From Okeania sp. KiyG1 (GTDB lineage: Bacteria > Cyanobacteriota > Cyanobacteriia > Cyanobacteriales > Microcoleaceae): a stretch of DNA of 64,000 nt. How positions within the stretch are numbered: the first letter of the stretch is position 1; each line of letters starts with the position of its first letter. A program made the translations under genes and the position numbers. Positions 1-8,493 of the stretch are shown here, one piece after another. The DNA lies in contig NZ_BLZO01000126.1 of the NCBI RefSeq assembly GCF_014132355.1, positions 1-64,000 on the forward strand, given 5' to 3'. Below the pieces are notes generated by a model, which saw only the letters and a list, made by a program, of their open reading frames with translations, was not told the DNA's origin and ran no database searches.

Positions 1-199
1 AAAATTAATTCCTCTTCTAACAATTCCTTGGCGGGAATTATATGTTGATGGTAGTGAGGCTAGTCATAGACCTTAATTGAGTTTCCACTCAACTCAACAA
101 GTTTAGGGAAAAAGTTTGTATTTGTCAACATTTTCCGTAAATAGTCTTCTGTTGTAAATATATTTGATCGAACTTATTGACTGGGAGTATAGAAAGCCG

Positions 200-508
200 A
201 TGCTACAACGCAAGATATATCAACTTTGTTGTGATGGTCGTGAAGTCTGTATTTTTTTGCGAGATCAGCAGCGTTGGATTGAAAAAGCAAAGATATTAGA
301 TATAGAGGGAGATTTAGTCACTATACGCTATGAAACAGATGAAGATGATGAAATCTGTTCTTGGGAAGAAATGGTACGCTTAGAAAGTATAGGGGCGATT
401 ACCCAAAAATTAGCATCTGTACCAAGGAGTAATATTGACCCTTTAGTATCTGAAGATTGTCCAGAAGCTGAACAAATTCGCGATCGCAACCCAGAATCAA
501 ATCAGTAG
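200..508 (+). CDS. Conserved small cyanobacterial protein of unknown function
   Basis: The product is about 102 residues from the ATG at 200 and has no signal peptide or membrane segment. It has an acidic middle (ETDEDDEICSWEEM) and a conserved-looking start, MLQRKIYQLCCDGREV. I recognise it as a short protein widespread in cyanobacteria (probably a DUF6679-type family), but no function is known to me. The frame is open upstream to a TTG at 164; I prefer the ATG because the homologues I recall begin at MLxRKIYQL. A HIP1 octamer lies at 480-487 inside the gene. It stands alone, with repeats downstream. Confidence 0.7.
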   Translation: MLQRKIYQLCCDGREVCIFLRDQQRWIEKAKILDIEGDLVTIRYETDEDDEICSWEEMVRLESIGAITQKLASVPRSNIDPLVSEDCPEAEQIRDRNPESNQ

Positions 509-618
509 GAATAACGAAGTTAGAAGTCAGAAGTCAGAAGCGGTGCGACCCCGCGACAACGTCAGCTCGCTTGCGGAACGCGCCCCAAGAGAGTCAGAAG
601 TGATTTTTGTAACGGGGA

Positions 619-692
619 TTTGAGCTTCGCTCCAAAAGTATTTCGCCATTTCCGGGCGGAGTGGCGCGACCCAATCCTGTTTGATAATATTT
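619..692. repeat. Interspersed hairpin repeat H, copy 1
   Basis: This stretch matches 25728-25799: both read TTTGAGC, then CTCCAAAA.TATTTCGCC, a small GC hairpin, GCGCGACCCAAT and TTTGATAA. The hairpin loop differs while the GCC/GGC arms are kept. It lies in the spacer after the first gene, which also holds tandem AGAAGTC units at 520-545. Confidence 0.6.
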
Positions 693-785
693 CAGCAGAT
701 CATATTAATATATATTTATTTAAACTGGTTTCCGGTCATTAAATACAATACTATATATATAATTTAGCTTGATGAATTAATCATT

Positions 786-2398
786 TCATTCTATTTCTTC
801 AGTAGAAGGAAAATGAAGGGACTTAAACATAGGACAGTACCCATCAGATGTTACCCTAAATCCATATAGAGCTGAAGTAGGGTTTGAGCAACGCTGTCCT
901 CGATAATATAAACAATTACCGCAACAATCTAACTCAGGAGAAATAAAGCGATCGCCAGTCTGATAAAGAAGTTGTCGTTGAGAAACTCCTCTCATAACCA
1001 ACTCCTCTCCTTGCCAACGAACTTCCACAATACCTGTATCAGCAAAAATTGGCCAACGACTATCATTTGTAATACTCTGAGGTAAAGAAACTATTACCTC
1101 TGTGTCCAACTCAGTTAATTCTCCCTCATAATTAGTTTCAGGTAATGTCGGTACTATGAATGTATCACCAATTGGCAGCTCTACCAAAACACCATTACTT
1201 GGAGAGTGGAGTTGATAACGGTTGCGTAACTCTTCAAGATTAGTAAGGTCAGCTAAATAACTAGGACTGCCATGAACAAAAACTATATGTTGAGGACGTA
1301 GGTTGTGAATTAACTGTGTTGTTCCCAGTCCATCACAATGATCGGTCAGAAGATATGTTTCTGTATGAACAAAATTCAACTCTTGTGAAATTTTCCCTGG
1401 TGTTTCAGGTACTAACACAACAAAAGAATTATCTCGACCAATAATATATTGACTCAAATCAGTATCCCGGTCCGCAATAAGAATATAAGGCTTTTCTCCA
1501 GAAGGAAATTTTCCTGGTAACTGCCTCAGCACGCGCGGTCTTACCTTTTCGTCCCAAAATAAAGGTTGATGTTGAGCAAAATTTTTAACTGCTGGAGGAA
1601 ATTCGGATAATAGTTGTAAATAAAGGTCACAAACATGGGCAACTTGTTCCTCTACCCAAATATCCAGATCGCGACCTGTGAAATAGTGATGACTGCGCAG
1701 AAGCATTAACAATTCTTGTGCTAACCCCAAAGCAGGAGTGGGCAAAATAACCGACATTCCAGAAGTAATAGCTTGATATATTCTTTCTGCAAGGTGATTT
1801 TCTAACTGTCGCCGATGTGGATAACGAGCTGTACCATAACTACCCTCAATTATTAACACATCTGGCCTTAGTCCTCGTAAATCTTCTAGAGGCAAACCTT
1901 CGACCAAACGACTATTGGATAAAAATAAATCTCCTGTGTATAAAAGCTTATAGGTTCGATGATCTTCAGCAGTATAAGTCAGAAGAAAAACTGTTGCTCC
2001 AGGTAAATGACCAGCAGGAAAAAGCTCTACAGTTAGACCAGTACAAAGTTCTATTGGTGAGTGCCAAGGCAAAGGTTGACAGAAGTCAGGGATTTCAGAG
2101 ACAGGAAATTTGGACCAATTGAGAGGCAAAAGCTTCGTTGTTGCTTCACTAGCATATATATTGGTAACTGTGGAAAAGCTTGATTAAGTGCAAGTAGTCC
2201 TTGAGCATGGTCTGAATGTGCGTGAGTACATAGGACAATATCTGCTGGGACAACTTGTTTATTTTCATTAGTATTAGTTAATAATGAAATATCTGCAATA
2301 CCACAATCTAATAAAATCCGGTGTGGACCTATCCGGGCGAGCAGACATATTCCATCATCTCCATGACCTACACTGTAAGCGAAACATTCTAAATTCAT
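786..2398 (-). pseudogene. MBL-fold / beta-CASP metallo-hydrolase, frameshifted
   Basis: This is one gene read in two frames. The N-terminal frame starts at the ATG at 2398 and carries the zinc-binding HAHSDH motif (residues 59-64). The second frame continues with a motif-3-like histidine (GHLPGA), the metal aspartate in LYTGDL, EGSYG and a C-terminal HGSP, which is the motif order of RNase J/CPSF73-like beta-CASP enzymes. The tail has a cysteine cluster (CCGNCLYYRGQRC). The frames join at an (AT)4 run at 2154-2161: removing one AT restores LPIY-ASEATTKLLPLNW. The full product would be about 537 residues. The shift may be slippage, a switch, or assembly error. The substrate is unknown; RNA is likely by family. 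Confidence 0.8.
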
Positions 2399-2573
2399 GA
2401 CAAGGTTAACTGCTTACACTCAAGAATATTTTGATTATCAAGAATTTGAAAATTTGATTATCTTGAGCTGCAAGACTTATCAGTAGAGTACTTTATCAAT
2501 ACAAGCTAAATTAGCTTCGTCCTCAAGTCTTGTAGAGGAAATCATCAATAATTTTTATTGACTATTTTACTAT

Positions 2574-2679
2574 AAAAAGCCTTTAAATATAGCTATATTT
2601 ATTTTTATTTGAGGCAAATTAAAGAAAGAAAAAAAAGGCTTTTAGATATAGCTATATTTATTTTTATTTGAGGCAAATT
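2574..2679. repeat. Direct repeat pair in the spacer upstream of cpeC
   Basis: Two copies of about 47 bp (2574-2620 and 2631-2679) share TATAGCTATATTTATTTTTA and TTTGAGGCAAATT. The first carries AAAAAGCC and the second AAAAAAGGC at their left ends, so each pairs partly with the other. The rest of 2399-3125 is A+T-rich spacer in which I see no gene. Confidence 0.6.
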
Positions 2680-3125
2680 CAATACATTTAAGATAAATTA
2701 GAGTTGAACTTGGCACGATATTGGCGAACATATAATCAGAATATTTTTTGACTTGATAATTGAAAAAAGTTTCTACAATAATCTATATTTTCACAAGTTT
2801 TTAAATATTGCATCGCCAAAAATCTAATACTTAAAAAGTTTTGATATATTTTCCTGAACATTTTTTGATGTTACAGCATTTTGAGGAAGCATGAAGTACA
2901 GTTATAAGACTATATTATTTCTGTATTCCCTGTTCCCTAAAACGATAAACTTTGTACCTCATCAACTCGATAATTGCTGTAATTGCTAGCTTAACTTTAA
3001 TGAGAAAAATCTACTATATATTTCTATATATTTACAAAAGTTGATAATTCTTTATAATTAAAAGCTTCCTAGCAGTGTATATTCCAAAAAGTACAAAACT
3101 AAAAGAAATAAGCTCATAAGTTTAT

Positions 3126-3158
3126 ACAATCTAAGTTCCTGCTTCAGGAATAGATTGT
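3126..3158 (+). promoter_or_regulatory. Leader stem-loop upstream of cpeC
   Basis: ACAATCTA (3126-3133) pairs with TAGATTGT (3151-3158), and TTCCTG (3136-3141) pairs with CAGGAA (3145-3150), leaving a 2-nt bulge and a 3-nt loop. The hairpin ends 81 nt before the cpeC start. A T5 run follows about 15 nt later, so it is not a canonical terminator. In Fremyella the Cgi light response acts through a stem-loop in the cpeC leader; this is a positional candidate for the same device. Confidence 0.55.
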
Positions 3159-3239
3159 AGCAATGAGTCAAAATTTTTCAGTTTTGTAACTAAAAATACA
3201 TTTTTCAGCAAACCTAATTTTACCTAGGAGATAGTTCAA

Positions 3240-4109
3240 ATGGTTTTTGGACCAGCATCTCAATTAGGGGTTAGCCTTTTTGAAGATACAGAACCTGTAG
3301 AACTTTGGCCTGGACGCTCATCAGAAGAAGTAGAATCTGTGATTCGAGCTGTCTATAGACAAGTTCTTGGTAATGCCTACGTCATGGAGAGTGAAAGACT
3401 CACTGTGCCTGAGTCCAAACTCAAAGAAGGCGAAATTACTGTCCGTGAATTTGTACGTCAAGTTGGAAAGTCTGACTTGTATCGTTCTCGGTTCTTTGAA
3501 AGTTGCCCCCGCTATCGTGCAATTGAATTAAACTTTAAGCACTTTTTAGGTCGAGCTCCCGATGGCTACGATGATATGAAGTTTCACAGCAATATCCTTG
3601 ATGAAGGAAGTTTTGAAGCTGATATTGATTCCTACATTGATAGTGAGGAATATGATAGTGCTTATGGGGAAAATATAGTTCCTTATTATCGAGGCTATAA
3701 AACCCAAACAGGCAAAAAAATGGTTGGTTTTACTCATATGTTCCAACTATTGCGAGGTGCTTCCAGCAGCGATTTAAAAGGAAGTTTGTCTGGAAAAAGC
3801 CCTGCTTTGAATAAATATGTGATTCAAGAAACACCTTTAGCTGTAGTTCCTCCTTCTGGTGGTTCAGATGGTTGGTCATTCCAAGATACACCTTTAGGTG
3901 CCAGAAGTAGACATGGAGTAGGAGCTAGTTCTGATGGCAAAGTTTACCGCATTGAAGTAACAGCTTACCGCTCAAAAGTAGTAAATCGTGTTTCCAGATT
4001 CCGCCGTAGTAATCAAGTATTTTTGGTGCCTTTTGATAAACTTTCCCAAGAGTACCAAAGGATTCATCAGCAGGGTGGTGTAATTTCTAGTATTACTCCT
4101 GTAAGCTAG
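3240..4109 (+). CDS. cpeC: Phycoerythrin-associated rod linker CpeC
   Basis: This 289-residue linker organises phycoerythrin hexamers in phycobilisome rods on the thylakoid surface. It opens with MVFGPASQLGVSLFEDTEPV, typical of CpeC. A PBS-linker domain (about residues 20-150; VIRAVYRQVLGN, IELNFKHFLGR, EADIDSYIDSEEY) is followed by a CpcD-like capping domain (about 232-288; YRIEVT, QQGGVISSITPV). AGGAG at 3226-3230 stands 9 nt before the ATG. It heads a same-strand series of linker, lyase, lyase and activator, matching cpeCDESTR. Length and domains look intact. Confidence 0.92.
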   Translation: MVFGPASQLGVSLFEDTEPVELWPGRSSEEVESVIRAVYRQVLGNAYVMESERLTVPESKLKEGEITVREFVRQVGKSDLYRSRFFESCPRYRAIELNFKHFLGRAPDGYDDMKFHSNILDEGSFEADIDSYIDSEEYDSAYGENIVPYYRGYKTQTGKKMVGFTHMFQLLRGASSSDLKGSLSGKSPALNKYVIQETPLAVVPPSGGSDGWSFQDTPLGARSRHGVGASSDGKVYRIEVTAYRSKVVNRVSRFRRSNQVFLVPFDKLSQEYQRIHQQGGVISSITPVS

Positions 4110-4379
4110 GGTAAAAATTAGAAAATTGTTTGCTCTTTTCCATGAATAGCTTTAGTAGCGAGATTCCTAATAAATAAAGTTTAAATTATCACAACTTTAT
4201 TGTGTTAATTTAGCAATATATTAAGGATAAATAAAGGGCAAAAATTTTCAAATATTTTGCAGTAATTCATGGTTGATGGTTATGATGTTTGTACTTATTC
4301 AACTAATGGCTATCAACTATGAAAACTGCAATCATATAAATAGAAAAAATTAAAATCTTTTAATGAGAGGAATTTAAGA

Positions 4380-5141
4380 ATGTCACTTTGGGTAGACACA
4401 ATAGATCCAATAGAACTACGTTCTAATTCTACAGAAGATGAATTACAAGCAGTAATTAGAGCTGTTTATAAGCAAGTTTTGGGAAATATCCATGTAATGG
4501 AAAGTCAACGTCTAACTAGCGGGGAATCATTACTCAGAAATGGAGATATTTCTGTCCGTCAATTTGTGAGTATGGTTGCTAAGTCAGACCTATATTTCTC
4601 CTTGTTTTTTGAATCATCTTCTCCTTATGGATTCATAGAACTAAACTTTAAGCATTTATTAGGTCGCTCTCCTGAAGACCAAGCAGAAATTTCTGAACAT
4701 ATCCTTGTGTACAATGAACAAGGATATGAGGCAGAAATTGATTCCTATATAGACAGCGAAGAGTATACCCAAAACTTTGGGGAAAACATTGTTCCATACC
4801 CACGGGGTAATAGCACTCTAGTTGGAATGAAGAATGTCACATTCAATCGGACATTTGCTCTGGAAAGAGGATATGCTACAAGTGACAGAAATAAATCTTC
4901 CCGACTAACTTCAGATTTAGCTACTAACCTTGCTACGGAAATTGTTCCACCTCCATATTTAAGTGGACCTTATAGCAATACAGCCAAACGTTTCCAAATC
5001 TTAGTTACTAAGACTGGTATTGGTCCTACTGTAAAACTGAGTAAAACAAGTTATACAGTATCTTACGAGCAGCTAACTTCAAAAATTAACAGCATTCAGA
5101 GAACAGGTGGTAAAATTCTGAAAATTACTGAAGTTGGTTAA
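4380..5141 (+). CDS. Phycoerythrin-associated rod linker, CpeD/CpeE type
   Basis: This 253-residue paralogue of CpeC has the same plan: PBS-linker domain (about 12-150; VIRAVYKQVLGN, FIELNFKHLLGR, EIDSYIDSEEY) and a CpcD-like end (about 202-252; RFQILVTK, RTGGKILKITEV). It lacks the CpeC-type N-terminus. By position it is CpeD or CpeE, which I cannot tell apart here; only one of the two is present in the window. An AGAGGAA Shine-Dalgarno lies about 8 nt before the ATG. The 270-nt gap from cpeC holds no gene. Confidence 0.88.
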   Translation: MSLWVDTIDPIELRSNSTEDELQAVIRAVYKQVLGNIHVMESQRLTSGESLLRNGDISVRQFVSMVAKSDLYFSLFFESSSPYGFIELNFKHLLGRSPEDQAEISEHILVYNEQGYEAEIDSYIDSEEYTQNFGENIVPYPRGNSTLVGMKNVTFNRTFALERGYATSDRNKSSRLTSDLATNLATEIVPPPYLSGPYSNTAKRFQILVTKTGIGPTVKLSKTSYTVSYEQLTSKINSIQRTGGKILKITEVG

Positions 5142-5381
5142 CAAGCTATCAGTTATCAGCTATCAGTTAAAATCGGCGGGTTCGACGTCCCCCACGCTTA
5201 TTTGAAAAATTAGTGGTGTGCGTGTTCTGGGGGTTTGTAGACGCGGAGTGGCAACTCTAGAGTATCTCCCATAATACGCCTTTAGAGCTGGCCGCTGACC
5301 GCTGACTGCTAACTGCTATTTTAAGAGGGACCTGTTTTAAACTAACAGGTTCCTGATTAAATATTATTCAAGATAGGAATA

Positions 5382-5924
5382 ATGGATGTTGTAGAATTTG
5401 TTGAACGCTCTATAGGACGCTGGCGATCGCAACGTAGTGGCCATAATTTAGCATTTAGTCATTTTGAGGAAGTCCGGTCCACGATAGATATTGTCTCTTT
5501 ACCAAAAACGGCTCCAGAAGTTATAGAATTGTGTAAGTCTAGTGAAGTAGATATTGCTCAAGCTGTTTCTCCTTTTCAGATGAGTTGGAAAGGAGAATCT
5601 GACTGGGATGATGATGAAGTTATTGAAGGTAGTTGTGTATTAGTGCCAATACCTGATGTAGATAATCTCAAAAAAGGAAAGTTATTACGTTCCCAAGGTT
5701 ATGCAGAAACTATTGCTGCGGTGGGAGAATATCAAATTACTGAAGATGGTACTTTTATTCTACATACAGAATATGACCGTGCTGCTGCAGAAGAAAAAAT
5801 TTGGTTTGGTACTCCCAATCTTAGGTTTCGAGTATCCTTGATTAAAACGAGTGATGGTAAAGGTGTATTAACTGCCTCTTTTTCATCAGAAATTCGTTCG
5901 TTGTCAAAGGAAGAAGAATCATGA
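5382..5924 (+). CDS. cpeS: CpcS/CpeS-family phycobilin lyase (CpeS position)
   Basis: This 180-residue member of the CpcS/CpeS/CpeU fold family (lipocalin-like bilin lyases) would attach phycoerythrobilin to a phycobiliprotein cysteine. Family signatures are FVERSIGRWRSQRSGHNLAF near the start, SCVLVPIPD, LLRSQGYAET and WFGTPNLRFRVSLIKTSDG near the end. It follows the linkers and precedes cpeT and cpeR, as in cpeCDESTR, hence the symbol; CpcU/CpeU proteins are close relatives and cannot be excluded. The spacer before it carries TATCAGTT and GCTGACC-type short tandem repeats. Confidence 0.82.
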   Translation: MDVVEFVERSIGRWRSQRSGHNLAFSHFEEVRSTIDIVSLPKTAPEVIELCKSSEVDIAQAVSPFQMSWKGESDWDDDEVIEGSCVLVPIPDVDNLKKGKLLRSQGYAETIAAVGEYQITEDGTFILHTEYDRAAAEEKIWFGTPNLRFRVSLIKTSDGKGVLTASFSSEIRSLSKEEES

Positions 5925-6130
5925 GTCTTATCTATCACAGTTAAGTGGGGTTTGCGCTCAAAAGTCTTTTTGTTGAGGTAGGGAGTAGGGAGTAGTAAAG
6001 AATCAGGAAAATTTGAGATTTGCCAAAAAGTCATTTGTAATTCAATTTCCCCAAATACTTAATATTTGATATCTATACCAAGATTATACATACTCTAAAA
6101 AATATAATTTTACTCCTAAAAAATATAATT

Positions 6131-6500
6131 TTACCTAAATAACACGGGAGCATGAAAGCCATCGTCTTTTAAGCGATGGATGAAAGGCGAGGAGTCGGAT
6201 TTTAATCCGATGTATTTGATTTTACCGAATAGAACAGGTAATAATTGGTGTGTGAATGCAGACTGTAATGGGGCTGCAAATATAATTGCAAAAGTAAGCC
6301 GCAAAGCTGTAGGGGCGTTAACGATAGTTATGCGCAAGCTTTCGGCCGTTCGCCTCTACTTAAGCCAACTGTGTAGGGGCACTTTGACTTGTCCCCAAAG
6401 AATATATCTTTGGTCAGCTAAGAACAGACGGAGCAACACGGATTTATCCTGTTGCGTAGTATCTGCGCTTGTTTCCCCGTGACTGACCTCCGGGGAGTAG
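6131..6500 (+). pseudogene. tnpB (OrfB, IS200/IS605 type) relic: element end fused to the gene's C-terminus
   Basis: The left part (6131-6205) is the reverse complement of 53908-53975 and holds a CCATCG/CGATGG hairpin, typical of an IS200/IS605 subterminal palindrome. It runs straight into a TnpB C-terminus in frame: RTGNNW, VNADCNGAANIIAKVS, then RGTLTCPQRIYLW. The zinc ribbon and RuvC parts are gone, so the middle of the element was deleted. A 51-bp palindrome (6309-6359) interrupts the C-terminal frame. The relic sits between cpeS and cpeT. Confidence 0.75.
6309..6359. repeat. 51-bp GTAGGGGCG palindromic repeat, copy 1 (inside tnpB relic)
   Basis: The ends GTAGGGGCG and CGCCTCTAC are inverted repeats around TTAACGATAGTTATGCGCAA. 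Other copies lie at 20508-20558 and 25629-25678, with a short form at 12710-12737. Here it adds exactly 17 codons to the tnpB frame. Confidence 0.8.
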
Positions 6501-6599
6501 TCAATTAGTTATTCAAGATTGGCGATCGAATAAAAAAAAGAATTATGAATCAAAAAAAGGGAAGGTAAAATATGACCGAAAATTTCTGGTCTTAAGCCT

Positions 6600-6960
6600 C
6601 CCCTTGTTAAGGGGATATCTGAAAAGTTTTTTGATACTGAATTTTGCCCCCTCACCCCCAACTTTGGGGGGACAAGAGTCAATTTGCTTGCTCTAGTCCC
6701 CCTTTTATCCCCCTCCCGTCCCCCTTTTTTATCCCCCTCCCGTCCCCCTTTTTATCCCCCTCCCGTCCCCCTTGGAAAGGGGAAGCCAGATGTTGCTGCG
6801 CTTTTTGTTGAATGGGGGAAGCCAGATGTTGCTGCGCTTTTTGTTGAATGGGGAAGCCAAATGTTGCTTCGCTGTTTGTTGAATGGGGGAAGCCAAATGT
6901 TGCTTCGCTGTTTGTTGCAAGGGGATGCGCGGGGGCTTGGATGTAGCAAATTGGACTTCT
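6600..6960. repeat. Minisatellites between cpeS and cpeT
   Basis: CCCCTCCCGTCCCC is repeated three times with short T/A spacers at about 6697-6772. Then about four units of 35-36 bp start with GGAAGCCA.ATGTTGCT (6782, 6818, 6853, 6889). Apparent reading frames over this part are low-complexity and not genes. The rest of 5925-7160 holds the tnpB relic, GGGGACAAG-type fragments and ATAACTG heptamers just before cpeT. Confidence 0.75.
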
Positions 6961-7160
6961 CAGACAACCTCTAAGGGGATAAAAAGCGGTCGAGAGATGG
7001 CGGAGCGCGGAGTGGCTCTGATAAGAGCAGATTTCGGAGCTATATCTAATCGACCAAGAGAAAATGGAACTCCGTATTTCAAGCCTTCTGTTTTCCTAGG
7101 TGATGCTGCGCAAACAGACTTGAGGTACTGATAACTGATAACTGATAACTGATAACTGAA

Positions 7161-7781
7161 ATGACTATTTCCCATACAGAAAATCAGACAAAATCAAAAG
7201 ACCTTATTACTCTAGCTAGTTGGATGGCAGGAGGCTTTAGTAACCAAAAACAAGCTTCTGCCAATCTAGTTCTTTATGCTCATATTAATATTTATTTCCG
7301 ACCTTTGCCATATCAATTTTTTTCTGGCATAGGTTTTTATTCAGAGCAAGTTTATGACCATGACCTTTGGAGTCCATATCGTCAAGGAGTCCATCAACTT
7401 ATAGATAAAGGCGACCATATTTACATAGAAAATTACAGTCTCAAAGACCCTATTCTCTATGCAGGTGCAGCAAGAGAACTTGATATTTTACATACTATTA
7501 CTCCAGAAAATATAGAACGTCGTTATAATTGCTCAATGGTTTTTAAACGAGATGGAGAAAAATTTTTAGGGAGTGTTGAACCTGGAAATAAATGTTTAAT
7601 TAATAAGAGAGGATGTGAGACTTATCTAGTTAGTGAAGTAGAATTAACTGAGCAAACATGGGAAAGTTTAGATAAAGGGATGGATATTAATACACACAAA
7701 CAGGTTTGGGGTTCTACAGCAGGACGTTTAAAGTTTGAAAAAAAAATAAGTTTTGCTGATGAATTACCAATAAAAAATTGA
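7161..7781 (+). CDS. cpeT: Phycobiliprotein lyase CpeT/CpcT family
   Basis: This 206-residue CpcT/CpeT lyase is expected to ligate phycoerythrobilin to the beta-subunit cysteine of phycoerythrin. It is recognised by LITLASWMAGGFSNQKQA, GIGFYSEQVYDHDLWSPYRQ, IYIENYSLKDPILYAGAARE, ERRYNCSMVFKRDG, PGNKCLI and VWGSTAGRLKFEK. The length is normal for the family. It is preceded by ATAACTG repeats rather than a clear ribosome site, and followed 44 nt later by cpeR, consistent with co-transcription. Confidence 0.93.
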   Translation: MTISHTENQTKSKDLITLASWMAGGFSNQKQASANLVLYAHINIYFRPLPYQFFSGIGFYSEQVYDHDLWSPYRQGVHQLIDKGDHIYIENYSLKDPILYAGAARELDILHTITPENIERRYNCSMVFKRDGEKFLGSVEPGNKCLINKRGCETYLVSEVELTEQTWESLDKGMDINTHKQVWGSTAGRLKFEKKISFADELPIKN

Positions 7782-7825
7782 AGGCAACAAATTATGGAAA
7801 AGTCTTGAAGGAGGACTAATAGAAA

Positions 7826-8131
7826 ATGTTGCCACCAGTAGCAGAAAAAAAAATGCAAAGCTGGATTAGAACCAGACATTTAATCTGTTCAGGAAACTTT
7901 TTCTTGTTTGAGACAGTAGAATATTCTACAGTTGATAGGTTCACAGAATGTGTTGAAACATTGGGCGGGAGTTTGATATCTGTCAAAACTATTAAGAAAA
8001 TTTGGATTGGTAATCATAGAAAAGTAGTTCTTTATCAAGCAAAAGCAAGTCTCCATACACCTCACCACGATTTGAAACAATACTGGGTCAAGAATGGCGG
8101 TTTCTATACAAGATTTGATGAGCGGGGCTAG
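7826..8131 (+). CDS. cpeR: Phycoerythrin operon activator CpeR
   Basis: This 101-residue protein is nearly co-linear with Fremyella CpeR, the activator needed for cpeBA expression in green light. Diagnostic stretches are MLPPVAEKKMQSWIRTRHL, CSGNFFLFETVEYSTV, KASLHTPHHDLKQYW and the end GGFYTRFDERG. CpeR resembles PP2C-type phosphatases distantly but carries no obvious catalytic set. A strong GAAGGAGG precedes the ATG by 11 nt. It ends the cluster; no cpeBA genes lie in the window, so its target is elsewhere. Confidence 0.95.
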   Translation: MLPPVAEKKMQSWIRTRHLICSGNFFLFETVEYSTVDRFTECVETLGGSLISVKTIKKIWIGNHRKVVLYQAKASLHTPHHDLKQYWVKNGGFYTRFDERG

Positions 8132-8442
8132 GTTAAACAATTAATAATTAATAATTAATAATTAATAATTAATTATTACCTCTCCTTTAAAACAGATAGG
8201 ATTGACTAATAATGAAAATTTTTCTTTTCTTGGTCGATGGTTGGCCAGCGCAGGTTTCCTCGCCATCCCACCCTAAGGGAAGCTCTGCTTTTTCCTAGGT
8301 CATACTGCGCAAAAATGACGGTGAATGCCGTTAGCGGAGCTTTGCGAAGTGCAAAACGACCGCTTTTTATCCTCTAGTTGACTATCCATAAGCAATTTTT
8401 CCTTCTGACTTCTGACTTCTGACTTCTGACTTCGTTAAGGGA

Positions 8443-8459
8443 ATACCATTCAACGGTAT
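8443..8459. promoter_or_regulatory. Possible operator palindrome before the RHH-coiled-coil gene
   Basis: ATACC (8443-8447) and GGTAT (8455-8459) form an inverted repeat 35 nt upstream of the start at 8494, where a ribbon-helix-helix protein could autoregulate. The rest of 8132-8493 holds ATTAATA tandem units, a CCTAGG-type repeat near 8290 and TCTGACT tandem units, but no gene. Confidence 0.35.
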
Positions 8460-8493
8460 ACTAGAAGCAGTATGGTGGCCAAGGAGATTTGTA

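Noticed and set aside
6684-6974. Open frames on both strands over 6684-6974
   Set aside because: They are produced by 36-bp and CCCCTCCCGTCCCC tandem repeats; the peptides are low-complexity and have no ribosome site.
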